DNA from: a bacterium
GTDB taxonomy: Bacteria > Patescibacteriota > Saccharimonadia > Saccharimonadales > Saccharimonadaceae
Direction: 5' to 3'
DNA: 14,892 bases
Assembly (NCBI GenBank): GCA_020626475.1
Contig: JAHKZT010000011.1
Span: 1 to 14,892, forward strand
In this document: positions 1 through 6,849 of the stretch, in pieces
How positions within the stretch are numbered: the first letter of the stretch is position 1
Layout of the letters: each line of letters begins with the position of its first letter
Position numbers and translations under genes: made by a program
The notes under the pieces: generated by a model
Database searches by the model: none
The model's input: the letters and a program-made list of their open reading frames with translations, nothing else
What the model was told of the DNA's origin: nothing

Positions 1-108
1 ATGATTTCTATCGCACTCACGATTATGTTCATCGCCTTCCTCGCTGGCACGCTTCCTGCACGCCGCGCGTCAAAGAAAAACCCAATCGACGCATTGCGTT
101 ACGAATAA
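1..108 (+). CDS. C-terminal end of a MacB/FtsX-type ABC transporter permease (partial)
   Basis: The window opens inside this gene; 35 codons and a TAA stop are visible. The residues show a hydrophobic segment followed by a PARRASKKNPIDALRYE tail. In FtsX/MacB permeases the last transmembrane helix is usually followed by a Pro-Ala-x-x-Ala...Asn-Pro-Ile-x-Ala-Leu-Arg-x-Glu tail like this one. The ATG at the first base is probably an internal Met, because the family is several hundred residues long. A terminator follows 13 bases after the stop. The family call rests only on this tail. Confidence 0.75.
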   Translation: MISIALTIMFIAFLAGTLPARRASKKNPIDALRYE

Positions 109-121
109 AATGCAAGAAAAT

Positions 122-151
122 GACCCTCGCAAAACGCGGGGGTCTTTTTTT
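122..151 (+). terminator. Rho-independent terminator, possibly working in both directions
   Basis: A 9-bp stem (122-130 with 136-144, one T/G wobble) with a five-base loop is followed by seven T on the plus strand. It ends the permease gene on the left. On the minus strand the same stem is followed by ATTTTCTTG, so it may also end the small-protein transcript arriving from the right; the stop codon of the 32-residue protein lies within the T tract. Confidence 0.85.
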
Positions 152-248
152 ATTTCTTTGGTAGCGGGATTAGGCGGAACACGTCAGCAGTATAAAAGAC
201 AATGAGGACCGCAAATATCATTGATGCAGTCACAATGCCTATATCCAT
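150..248 (-). CDS. Putative 32-residue single-pass membrane protein
   Basis: A short reading frame of 32 residues beginning MDIGIVTASMIF. It has one long hydrophobic stretch (about residues 4-20) followed by a short tail ending PLPKK, which suggests one membrane segment with a positively charged C-terminus. A GGAG lies 9 bases before the ATG. It follows the 46-residue frame on the same strand by 27 bases, probably on the same transcript, and ends at the shared hairpin terminator. I recognise no family. Support comes from ribosome site, context and hydrophobic composition, not from homology. Confidence 0.45.
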   Translation of the reverse strand: MDIGIVTASMIFAVLIVFYTADVFRLIPLPKK

Positions 249-275
249 AACGCGCTGCTCCGTTTCTTCTGAAAT

Positions 276-416
276 TCAATCTGATTTCATAAATGGCATA
301 ATAGCCAACATCCATCCGCCGAATATAACGAACTCATAAATCAGAAAGTTAGCCAGAAACACGCCAGCACACGCTAGCCAATGCAAAATAGTACTTATAT
401 CAAATATTGCCGACAT
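276..416 (-). CDS. Putative 46-residue small membrane protein
   Basis: A 46-residue frame beginning MSAIFDISTILHWLACAG, hydrophobic along almost its whole length (about residues 7-42), enough for one long or two short membrane segments. An AAGGGGG ribosome site lies 7 bases before the ATG. A strong promoter with an extended -10 lies about 50 bases upstream, which is the best argument that it is a real gene. It lies directly downstream of the ABC exporter operon on the same strand, with no terminator between, so readthrough is also possible. No family recognised. Function could be a small accessory subunit or a toxin-like peptide, but nothing in the sequence decides this. Confidence 0.5.
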   Translation of the reverse strand: MSAIFDISTILHWLACAGVFLANFLIYEFVIFGGWMLAIMPFMKSD

Positions 417-465
417 AACATTACCCCCTTTTGAAAATGCACAACACTACAGATACAATACATCT

Positions 466-494
466 ATTTTAGCACACTTTTACCATAAAGTCAA
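466..494 (-). promoter_or_regulatory. Sigma70-type promoter for the two small membrane proteins
   Basis: On the minus strand a TTGACT -35 box (489-494) and a TAAAAT -10 box (466-471) are separated by 17 bases, with TGC just before the -10 (extended -10). It starts 7 bases after the stop codon of the ABC permease. Its sequence closely resembles the dcd promoter at 12949-12977. Confidence 0.8.
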
Positions 495-500
495 TAGAGC

Positions 501-1652
501 TTATGCTATCTTCTGACGTTTCTTCGAAATAATATTCGTAATAATTACCACAACGACACTAGAGCAGAGTACAATCAGTATATTTAATAATACCGGCCAT
601 ATTGCATCAAAGTTATCATTCTCGAGCAACATTATCTTATTGTTCGCATCAATGTAGTAGTAACTTGGCAAAACGTGCGCAAAAGCCAATACGCCTTCAG
701 GCAAATATTCCGCCGGGACAAAGGCGCCACACAGGAAGCTAGAACCAAGCGCCACGACGTTCATAATGCCATTTACGGCGCCAGTATTCGTCACGAAGCT
801 ACTAATGAAGTATGCCAGCGTCGTTGCAAAAATACAGAATACGAAAGCGTTAGAAACATATAACAAACCATGCATGTTTAGTAGCGACTCAGCACCGATA
901 ACAATAAAGCCCACTACGACATAGAGCAGCCAAACCAAAGCCGAATATATGCAGCTATTTCGCAAGAGAATACGATTCATTTTACGAATATCTATGCCAC
1001 CCACAAGATTACGCTTCTTAATTGTCTGACGATTAAATGAAGTCATGATTAAACAAATAATCGTGATCACGCAAGCGAGAATACTATAATTCGCAAAACT
1101 AAAATAACGCGTCGCCTTGGCATATCTCGAGGCGTCTACTGCACCGCGAACCTCCACCTTCACATCGGTCTTCAATGCATTATCGAGTTTTTCGACAATT
1201 ACATTTTCGCTCAAAGACAATGCCGCATACGATTCCGCCGTAGTCACAAAGCGACGAATCATCGCCTTCGACACTTCCGCCACGTATCCAGCCGATGAAC
1301 GCAAACGAAGCTCCGGTTTGCGGCCAAAGGTCAAATCCTGCGAATAATTTTCTGGAATATCTACAACCACAGAAACCTGCTCATAAAATAGCGCATCTTT
1401 AAGCTCATCGTCATCCTCATAGCCCTCGGCGATATCGGCGTTCTCGCCCAAATAATCGAGGAATTTCTTCGTAATGCCACGTTCTTCGTCATGATTAAAT
1501 ACGACGATATTCGGGCGCACGGCCTCATATTCTACGGTCGTAGAATTGCCCGACATATTCATACTGCCGAACATAATCAAAATAATCGAATAGGTAATAA
1601 TCGTCCCAATATTTTTCGCCGTTATTTTCCAGAAAGCTTTAGATACTGTCAT
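501..1652 (-). CDS. ABC-2 type transporter permease (second permease of the exporter)
   Basis: A 383-residue membrane subunit of an ABC exporter. One membrane helix near the N-terminus (about residues 12-30) is followed by an extracytoplasmic region of roughly 150 residues and then five or six hydrophobic helices between about 188 and 378, ending in a KKRQKIA basic tail. This one-plus-large-loop-plus-five layout is that of ABC-2 permeases of the YhgE/NatB/DrrB-like group. The start is supported by AAGGAGG 7 bases before the ATG. It overlaps the end of the upstream permease gene by 14 bases, so translation is probably coupled. The two permeases likely form a heterodimer with the ATPase at 2799-3737. 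The substrate cannot be told from sequence. Confidence 0.88.
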   Translation of the reverse strand: MTVSKAFWKITAKNIGTIITYSIILIMFGSMNMSGNSTTVEYEAVRPNIVVFNHDEERGITKKFLDYLGENADIAEGYEDDDELKDALFYEQVSVVVDIPENYSQDLTFGRKPELRLRSSAGYVAEVSKAMIRRFVTTAESYAALSLSENVIVEKLDNALKTDVKVEVRGAVDASRYAKATRYFSFANYSILACVITIICLIMTSFNRQTIKKRNLVGGIDIRKMNRILLRNSCIYSALVWLLYVVVGFIVIGAESLLNMHGLLYVSNAFVFCIFATTLAYFISSFVTNTGAVNGIMNVVALGSSFLCGAFVPAEYLPEGVLAFAHVLPSYYYIDANNKIMLLENDNFDAIWPVLLNILIVLCSSVVVVIITNIISKKRQKIA

Positions 1653-2799
1653 AACGTTGCCTCCTTAAGCTGCGAATTGATAATGCAAAGAATACGCCGG
1701 CCACAATCAGCAAACTAACGACATCCATGGTAAAGCGCGCCGAATCGCCATAATACAATAGGGAATAATAACCATCCGTAATCATGCCAACTGGGCTGAT
1801 TTTATTGATTAATGGCATCGCCGCATCAAATAAGCCTTTTTGCCCACCAAACATACCAGCAAACAGACAGCCGACCATCGTTACAATCAATACAATGACG
1901 TTTTTTGCGCTCTCGTTCGTCTTCAGCGCCACCGAAAGCAACATACCCATTGTCGTTGCCGTCAAGCTGCCTACGGCCGCTAAGAGGATGATTAAGCGCA
2001 TATCACTGCCATATTCGATTCCCAAAATGTAGCGCGTAAACAAAATTAGCGCAACTACTGCCGCTAGAAGCATCGTATAGCCCGCCAAAATATTACTCAA
2101 AATCATCGTACTCTTACGCGTCGGCGCGACTGCAACACGCTTGCCACGATTAGAAATATTCGGCATGCAACGATTCATCATTTCAACACTCAACATTGCA
2201 CCTTGCATGCAGGCCATTGCAATCAAAGTATAGAATTCAATCGAAACAACATTCATCACATGCGAATCGTCCTTTATATTCGGTTCCGTCTCGGCAACAA
2301 TCTTTACCGCATTCCGATAAATCTCTTCGATATTTACAGTCTGACCAGCACGACGATAGATATCCGTCATCGCAATATCCTCAATCATCTTCGAACTTTG
2401 CGCAATCTGCTCGACCGTCATCTGCAAAACCGTTTCGCTAGAACCGTTCCCATTCACTTTGACGTGCGGAACGTCTTTTTCGATGTAGATGTAACCGACA
2501 ATTTCATTATCTTCAAGCAGCTCCGATGCCTTCATAGCATCAATATACTGCGTATTAAAAACGCGCTTATCGCCTTCGCTAACGGACTTAATTGCTTCAC
2601 TAAAAACTGTCGCTTTTTCGTACTCCGCATCGTTTACGACCGCCACATCAATCGCTTCGAAAACGTCGTAATCATGAAGACGCGCAAAAGCTAGATTAAA
2701 TAGAATCGCCAAAATAAACGGAAAGGCCAAAGTCCAAAAAACTAGTGCGCGATTCTTGAGCAGAGTCTTAAAAGCATACTTGTAATTATGCCAAAACAT
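1639..2799 (-). CDS. ABC-2 type transporter permease (first permease of the exporter)
   Basis: A 386-residue membrane subunit with the same layout as its downstream partner: a first helix at about 19-40, a large extracytoplasmic part to about residue 185, then helices near 190-210, 230-260, 268-292, 300-320 and 358-375, ending in a basic tail. Its ATG shares one base with the stop codon of the ATPase gene (TAATG junction), and an AGGAG is present about 11 bases upstream inside that gene. The tight coupling of one ATPase and two different permeases points to a heterodimeric exporter. Drug, lipid or peptide export are all possible. Confidence 0.9.
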   Translation of the reverse strand: MFWHNYKYAFKTLLKNRALVFWTLAFPFILAILFNLAFARLHDYDVFEAIDVAVVNDAEYEKATVFSEAIKSVSEGDKRVFNTQYIDAMKASELLEDNEIVGYIYIEKDVPHVKVNGNGSSETVLQMTVEQIAQSSKMIEDIAMTDIYRRAGQTVNIEEIYRNAVKIVAETEPNIKDDSHVMNVVSIEFYTLIAMACMQGAMLSVEMMNRCMPNISNRGKRVAVAPTRKSTMILSNILAGYTMLLAAVVALILFTRYILGIEYGSDMRLIILLAAVGSLTATTMGMLLSVALKTNESAKNVIVLIVTMVGCLFAGMFGGQKGLFDAAMPLINKISPVGMITDGYYSLLYYGDSARFTMDVVSLLIVAGVFFALSIRSLRRQRYDSI

Positions 2800-3737
2800 T
2801 AGTCACGTAGCTCCTTACCAGTAAGCTCCAAAAAGACGTCATTGAGAGTAGGGCGCTCAGAGAAAATCTTATTGTAATGAATCTTGTTTTCTTTCAAATA
2901 CTCCATCATATCGATAAGGTTGTTCTTGCCTTTGCGATAGACAATCTTTAGGATGCCATTATCATATTCAACTTCGCTAACGTTTTTAATCTTGTCGAAA
3001 CCAGCGAGTTTTTCAGGAGCCAAATCAGGAATCTCAATCGTGACTTTTTCTTCAATTTTCGCGAGCGCTTTAAGTTCATCATTCGTACCGCTAGCAATGA
3101 TCTTTCCATGGTCGAGAATAATTACACGGTCGCAAAGAATCTCAACTTCTTCCATATAGTGCGTCGTATAGACAACCGTCGCACCATCCTCGCGGAGCTT
3201 TTTAATGCCTTCAAGAATATTATTGCGGCTCTGTGGATCAACCGCCACCGTCGGCTCGTCCAAGAAAATCAATTTCGGCTTATGCGCAATGCCGCAAGCA
3301 ATGTTCAAACGACGCAACAAACCGCCAGAAAGTTGCTTCGGATACTGACTCTTGTTTTCTTCCAGACCAACCAATTTCAAGGCATCTTCCACGTACTGCG
3401 CGCGCATAGCCTTATCTTCAATATATAGGCCACAGAAATAATCGATATTTCCATAAACCGTCAGCTCGTCAAAAACGGCAACATCTTGAAATACGACGCC
3501 AATTTTCGTTTTAATATCGTAAGCATCCGGCGCCATTTCCTTGCCAAAAATCTTTATCTCGCCCGCCTCGAATTTCAAAAGCGACAAGATACAATTCATT
3601 GTCGTAGATTTACCCGAACCGTTCGGACCAAGGAGACCAAGTATCTCGCCTTCCTTAACCGCAAAGCTCAAATCGTCGACCGCTTTATTTGATTTATAAC
3701 TCTTAGTTAAATGTTTTACATCAATAACGTTTTTCAT
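2799..3737 (-). CDS. ABC transporter ATP-binding protein
   Basis: A 312-residue ATPase that powers the exporter formed by the next two genes. Visible motifs: Walker A GPNGSGKST at 37-45, Q-loop Gln84, signature LSGGL at 136-140, Walker B LIFLDEP with catalytic Glu161, and H-loop His193. The C-terminal 100 residues are the extension common in DrrA/NatA-type exporter ATPases. The frame stays open upstream for another 49 codons, but that stretch lies over the divergent methyltransferase gene and does not look like ABC protein. MKNVIDVKHLTK is therefore the real start. There is no Shine-Dalgarno; a TATAAT box ends 7 bases before the ATG, so the mRNA is probably leaderless. First gene of a three-gene operon. 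Confidence 0.95.
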   Translation of the reverse strand: MKNVIDVKHLTKSYKSNKAVDDLSFAVKEGEILGLLGPNGSGKSTTMNCILSLLKFEAGEIKIFGKEMAPDAYDIKTKIGVVFQDVAVFDELTVYGNIDYFCGLYIEDKAMRAQYVEDALKLVGLEENKSQYPKQLSGGLLRRLNIACGIAHKPKLIFLDEPTVAVDPQSRNNILEGIKKLREDGATVVYTTHYMEEVEILCDRVIILDHGKIIASGTNDELKALAKIEEKVTIEIPDLAPEKLAGFDKIKNVSEVEYDNGILKIVYRKGKNNLIDMMEYLKENKIHYNKIFSERPTLNDVFLELTGKELRD

Positions 3738-3740
3738 TGA

Positions 3741-3750
3741 TATAATTATA
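3741..3750. promoter_or_regulatory. Overlapping divergent -10 boxes
   Basis: The perfect 10-base palindrome TATAATTATA contains a TATAAT on each strand: 3741-3746 for the rightward methyltransferase gene (10 bases before its ATG) and 3745-3750 for the leftward ABC operon (7 bases before its ATG). Neither gene has a Shine-Dalgarno, which fits two leaderless transcripts from one shared site. No good -35 box is visible for either direction. Confidence 0.6.
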
Positions 3751-3756
3751 AGATAA

Positions 3757-4908
3757 ATGTTAGCAAAAATCGAAAAACTAGTACCGGGCGGACAAGGGCT
3801 TGCTACACTCGAAGATGGCAAAAAGGCCTTTATTTGGAATGCTTTGCCCGGCGAAACCGTAGAATTCAATATCACAAAGAACAAACGCAGTTACTGTGAA
3901 GGTGTCGCATATCATATTTTGAATGCGAGCGAACACCGCATTGAGCCAAAAGACGCCTGTTATCTTGCAACAAGTCCATGGCAGATTATGGATTATCAAT
4001 ATGAACTTACGCAAAAATCCGAATTGGTTCGTGAATGTTTTTCGCAACAGCATATCTCCGTCAGGCCAAACGACACTAAAACCGATGGCAAAGATTTTTA
4101 TTATCGCAACAAAATGGAATATTCACTCTACTGGGATAATGATGACAACAAAATTTATCCTGCCTTCCATGAGCGCGGTACGCATCGCAAAGTCCCGATT
4201 AAACAGAGTAGTATTGAGCGTCCTGAAATCTGGGCAAAAGCAACCGAAATCTTCGATAAGCTCAATGCTGAACATGCCGAGGCGCGTACTTACCAATCAC
4301 TTCTGATGCGTTGCGACCAAGCAGGGAACACGAGCGGCGACCTATTCATCAACGGACAGCCACATCCACAAATGCCAAATCTAGTCGACAGCCTTAATGG
4401 CCAAGAATATAGCTACTCGCCAAATGGCTTCTTCCAAATCAACCTGCCCGTCTACGAAATGGTTCTCAAAGAAATCCAGCAACACATCACGACCAATAAA
4501 GTCCTCGACCTTTATTCCGGCGTCGGCAGTATTGGTCTTTCAGTTGCACGCGATAAAGATTTAACGCTCGTCGAAATAAACGGCGCCGCTTTCGAAGAAA
4601 TGCAAAAGAATGCTGTCGGAACAAATGCAAAATGCATCCTCGCGAAATCCGAAGACGTTATAGACTATATTACGCCAGATTGCACAGTCATTCTCGACCC
4701 ACCACGTGCAGGCTGCGACCAAAAATTAATCGACCGCCTCAACGAAGTCAAGCCAAAGTCCGTCATCTATCTTTCCTGCAACCCCATCACACAAGCGCGC
4801 GACATCGCCATGCTCGTCGACAACTACGAAATAAAAGACTTAACGCCATACAATTTCTTCCCACGCACACCACACATCGAATCGCTCGCGATACTTATGC
4901 TAAAATAA
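3757..4908 (+). CDS. TrmA/RlmD-family RNA (uracil-5-)-methyltransferase
   Basis: A 383-residue SAM-dependent enzyme expected to methylate C5 of a uridine in 23S rRNA or tRNA. In order: a TRAM-like N-terminal domain (about 1-55), the YRNKMEYS segment, SAM-binding motif VLDLYSGVGSIGL at 249-261, DPPRAGC at 314-320, the catalytic-cysteine motif SCNP with Cys341, and PHIE with the general base Glu375. In RlmD-type enzymes a CxxxxxCGGC cluster near the N-terminus binds an Fe-S centre; here the matching region reads CYLATSPWQ and only one Cys (68) is left, so the cluster is presumably absent. The start has no Shine-Dalgarno but a TATAAT box 10 bases upstream. Target base not decidable from sequence. 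Confidence 0.9.
   Translation: MLAKIEKLVPGGQGLATLEDGKKAFIWNALPGETVEFNITKNKRSYCEGVAYHILNASEHRIEPKDACYLATSPWQIMDYQYELTQKSELVRECFSQQHISVRPNDTKTDGKDFYYRNKMEYSLYWDNDDNKIYPAFHERGTHRKVPIKQSSIERPEIWAKATEIFDKLNAEHAEARTYQSLLMRCDQAGNTSGDLFINGQPHPQMPNLVDSLNGQEYSYSPNGFFQINLPVYEMVLKEIQQHITTNKVLDLYSGVGSIGLSVARDKDLTLVEINGAAFEEMQKNAVGTNAKCILAKSEDVIDYITPDCTVILDPPRAGCDQKLIDRLNEVKPKSVIYLSCNPITQARDIAMLVDNYEIKDLTPYNFFPRTPHIESLAILMLK
4898..4906 (+). promoter_or_regulatory. Extended -10 box for gpsA inside the methyltransferase stop
   Basis: TGC followed by TAAAAT (4901-4906) overlaps the last codons and the first base of the stop of the upstream gene and ends 7 bases before the gpsA ATG. There is no ribosome site in the five-base gap. 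This would give a leaderless gpsA mRNA, although translational coupling from the upstream gene is an alternative. Confidence 0.5.
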
Positions 4909-4913
4909 TACTT

Positions 4914-5702
4914 ATGAAAATTGCAATTCTTGGCGCCGGCGCATTCGGCAAAGCTCTCGGCAAAATTCTTTCCGACAACGGCCATACCATCAGTTACTAC
5001 GATCCCGCCGTCTTCCCAGACGTAGATTTGACGGCCGCCACCGACGGCGTAAGCACCGTCGTCATTGCAATTCCGTCTATTTTCTTGCCAGAATTCATCG
5101 ACAACTATCCAGATCATCTCAAAAAGTTACCGACTATTCTTGCCAGCAAAGGCCTCATAAATATCGACATGTTCGCCGATTTTGAGCAATTTTCGGTTAT
5201 ATCCGGCCCAGCATTTGCAAGCGAAATCATGGAAGGCAAACCGGCTACGTTTACAGCTTCCAACCCATACGCGATGGGATTGTTCAAGAATGACCAGATT
5301 TCCATCGAGCTTTTTGATGACCCTTATGGCATCGTATTATGCGGCACACTAAAGAACATCTATGCAATTGGCTCCGGCTACCATAGCGAGTCAATGAACG
5401 ACATGGCCACATTTATTGAACGGGCGCATAATGAAATCGCGAATTATCTCCATAAACATGGTGCCAATCCGCACACCTCAGATCTGGCCTGCGGCCTTGG
5501 TGATCTCATTCTAACTTGCACAAACGACACTTCGCGCAACTTTACTTTCGGTAAACGTCTCCGCGCAGGCGAAAGCGTCGACGATATTCTCAACGACCTA
5601 AAGACCGTCGAAGGCTTCAGCGCAGCACAGATTGTCGATTGGGAGGGTTATCCGCTCCTAACTCAGATTCAAAACATAATCTCGCAACATATGCAAGAAT
5701 AG
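4914..5702 (+). CDS. gpsA: NAD(P)-dependent glycerol-3-phosphate dehydrogenase, short form
   Basis: Interconverts dihydroxyacetone phosphate and sn-glycerol 3-phosphate, the backbone of membrane phospholipids, in the cytoplasm. Visible: Rossmann motif GAGAFGKALG at 7-16, SKGL at 78-81, ISGPAFASE at 96-104, catalytic Lys147 in LKN, the NDMATFIER segment at 162-170 (substrate binding, normally GdN...ALitR), and GLGDL at 194-198 followed by TCTNDTSRN. At 262 residues it is shorter than the usual 330 or so, with a compact N-terminal half and a short C-terminus, but the catalytic motifs remain. The frame extends 94 codons upstream, over the methyltransferase gene; MKIAILGAGAFG is the natural start. 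Confidence 0.93.
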   Translation: MKIAILGAGAFGKALGKILSDNGHTISYYDPAVFPDVDLTAATDGVSTVVIAIPSIFLPEFIDNYPDHLKKLPTILASKGLINIDMFADFEQFSVISGPAFASEIMEGKPATFTASNPYAMGLFKNDQISIELFDDPYGIVLCGTLKNIYAIGSGYHSESMNDMATFIERAHNEIANYLHKHGANPHTSDLACGLGDLILTCTNDTSRNFTFGKRLRAGESVDDILNDLKTVEGFSAAQIVDWEGYPLLTQIQNIISQHMQE

Positions 5703-5712
5703 TTCAAAACGC

Positions 5713-5741
5713 TTGACTTTTTCATCAAAATTTGATATAAT
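5713..5741 (+). promoter_or_regulatory. Consensus sigma70-type promoter for the surface protein
   Basis: TTGACT (5713-5718) and TATAAT (5736-5741) are 17 bases apart, starting 11 bases after the gpsA stop. The expected transcript start near 5748 leaves a leader of about 29 bases with GGGAG 8 bases before the GTG start at 5777. Confidence 0.85.
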
Positions 5742-5776
5742 ATACATATATATTAACTTTCGTGGGAGTAGGGAAG

Positions 5777-5908
5777 GTGAAGAAGTATATTTTTGCGCTA
5801 CTCGGCGCACTAGCTATGGCATTTATTCCGCAAAGTGTCAATACTACAGATGGTTGCAATATTACTGTTGCGAGCGGCGAAACAAAAAACAATAAACTAC
5901 AACGTTAA
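5777..5908 (+). CDS. Signal-peptide fragment of the frameshifted surface protein
   Basis: Starting at GTG 5777, the frame reads MKKYIFALLGALAMAFIPQS and continues to a TAA at 5906-5908 (43 residues). Residues 1-20 are a clear Sec signal peptide: two Lys, a hydrophobic core, then a polar region. A GGGAG lies 8 bases upstream and the consensus promoter fits this start, not the later one. Just after the A6 tract at 5884-5889 the sensible coding frame jumps to that of the 5835-6638 reading frame. Removing one A would join the two as ...SGETKTINYN... and give one 286-residue protein. Either this is an on/off contingency tract, a pseudogene, or a base-calling error in a homopolymer. Confidence 0.75.
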   Translation: MKKYIFALLGALAMAFIPQSVNTTDGCNITVASGETKNNKLQR

Positions 5909-6638
5909 TGCTGCTAATAATAGCAACGACTGCCATATTACCAACTGTGGCACATTAAATATCGCCGGCGGCAGCATTTACGCCGATTACGGTTACGCAA
6001 TTAACAACCGCGGCGGCATCGTAAATGTTTCCGGCGGCAGCATTACGTCTGCATTACACCAAGCAATTTGGTCTAATGGTGGCACCGTTGCCGTTAAGGG
6101 CGGTACGCTCAAAAGCGCCGGCGGCTACGAAGAAAACATCTACTTCGCCACTAACGGCAACCTCAATCTTTGCGGCAACTATTCCTATGATGGAGCCGCA
6201 AACGTAACCAATGTCTGCCCTAAACCTGCACAAGCTCCAGCAAAGACCCCTAGTGCTTCTACACAAAGCACTTCCGAAACGATCACCATCACAATTACTT
6301 CCTCCGAAAAGAAAACCGAAACCCCGAAAACCACCGTTCAAAATACAGCAAAAACTCAATCAGTCACAAAAAGCCAGCCAGTCACAAACACCACGCCAAA
6401 GATAGAAGAGAAGACCGAAGCAAAGGCTGAGACGAAAACCGAGACGAAAACCGAGACGAAAACCGAAACAAAAGCCGAAGAAAAGCCGGCTACGACTGAA
6501 GTAAAAACCGAATTACCAAGCGCCGGAAAAGACGAAAAAGCCGAAAGCGACAATACAATCGCTATCGTAATCGCCGCAACGATCGCCGTTCTCGGTAGCG
6601 CATCTGCCGCAATTCTCATTAATCGCCTCCGCGCCTAA
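5835..6638 (+). CDS. Body of a sortase-type surface beta-helix protein (frame shifted from its signal peptide)
   Basis: The open frame runs from a GTG at 5835, but its first 20 or so residues are a shadow of the signal-peptide frame; the true sequence begins at about TINYNVNAAN after 5889. Next come rungs of about 20 residues with the pattern GGxxxVxGGxI/L (GTLNIAGGSIYA, GGIVNVSGGSITS, GGTVAVKGGTLKS), typical of a right-handed beta-helix. A long Thr/Lys/Glu/Pro-rich stalk with KTET repeats follows. The C-terminus has LPSAG, a hydrophobic segment and NRLRA, the layout of a sortase anchor with Ala in place of Thr in LPxTG. Probably a cell-wall-displayed adhesin or host-contact protein. The specific role is unknown. 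A strong terminator follows. Confidence 0.75.
   Translation: MSILQMVAILLLRAAKQKTINYNVNAANNSNDCHITNCGTLNIAGGSIYADYGYAINNRGGIVNVSGGSITSALHQAIWSNGGTVAVKGGTLKSAGGYEENIYFATNGNLNLCGNYSYDGAANVTNVCPKPAQAPAKTPSASTQSTSETITITITSSEKKTETPKTTVQNTAKTQSVTKSQPVTNTTPKIEEKTEAKAETKTETKTETKTETKAEEKPATTEVKTELPSAGKDEKAESDNTIAIVIAATIAVLGSASAAILINRLRA
5884..5889 (+). other. A6 tract at the frame junction of the surface protein
   Basis: Six A between GAAAC and CAAT. Upstream coding uses the frame of 5777 and downstream coding uses the frame one base later. Five A would restore one continuous protein. The tract is short for classic phase variation but sits exactly where the frames switch. Confidence 0.7.
6429..6464 (+). 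repeat. Three perfect 12-bp tandem repeats in the stalk region
   Basis: GAGACGAAAACC occurs three times in a row, followed by a diverged copy (6465-6476) and preceded by related Glu/Lys/Thr codons. It encodes ETKT units of the surface-protein stalk. Copy-number change would keep the reading frame and alter stalk length. Confidence 0.9.
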
Positions 6639-6648
6639 TTAATCACCC

Positions 6649-6679
6649 AAAAAGCCGCGTCATATTGCCGCGGCTTTTT
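6649..6679 (+). terminator. Rho-independent terminator of the surface protein gene
   Basis: An 11-bp perfect stem (6649-6659 with 6669-6679) made of AAAAAGCCGCG and its complement, with a nine-base loop, 10 bases after the stop codon. The A/T arms let it work in either direction. Confidence 0.92.
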
Positions 6680-6709
6680 GTAGCAAACATAGACATGCTA
6701 TAAACTTCG

Positions 6710-6778
6710 TTTCCAAAATGGAAATATTTTCAATCGAAGAAGCTACTAGCCATCTAGAATCTTTTTCCAATTCGGAAA
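6710..6778. promoter_or_regulatory. Two matching dyads upstream of the helicase gene
   Basis: TTTCC-N5-GGAAA occurs at 6710-6724 and again at 6764-6778, 54 bases apart centre to centre (about five helical turns). Both have AA after TTTCC. They lie in the 170-base gap between the surface-protein terminator and the helicase gene and could be a pair of operators. The first is flanked by CTTCG (6705-6709) and CGAAG (6735-6739), so an RNA hairpin is another reading. A 31-codon frame (6718-6813) crosses this stretch, but it has no ribosome site and I do not count it as a gene. Confidence 0.4.
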
Positions 6779-6837
6779 CAAATATCATAGCAAAGAAATA
6801 TCCAGACAGTTAGAAAATCATCTCACAAAAATCAAGC

Positions 6838-6843
6838 TATAAT
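6838..6843 (+). promoter_or_regulatory. -10 box of the helicase gene, leaderless spacing
   Basis: TATAAT ends 6 bases before the ATG at 6850, so transcription would start at or next to the start codon. There is no spaced Shine-Dalgarno and no clear -35 box. Confidence 0.6.
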
Positions 6844-6849
6844 ATAGGT

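Noticed and set aside
3738..3884. 49-codon upstream extension of the ABC ATPase frame
   Set aside because: It lies over the start of the divergent methyltransferase gene, and the translated residues do not resemble an ABC protein.
4632..4913. 94-codon upstream extension of the gpsA frame
   Set aside because: It overlaps the catalytic end of the methyltransferase in another frame and is Arg/His-rich out-of-frame sequence; the Rossmann motif begins right after Met at 4914.
5884..5890. A-AAA-AAC heptamer in phase with the signal-peptide frame, a classic -1 slippery site
   Set aside because: A -1 slip leads to a TAA at 5893-5895. The long downstream frame needs a net +1 change (one A fewer), so a programmed -1 frameshift does not explain it.
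6718..6813. 31-codon frame before the helicase gene
   Set aside because: No ribosome site, no recognisable features, and it coincides with the two dyads; too weak to call a gene.
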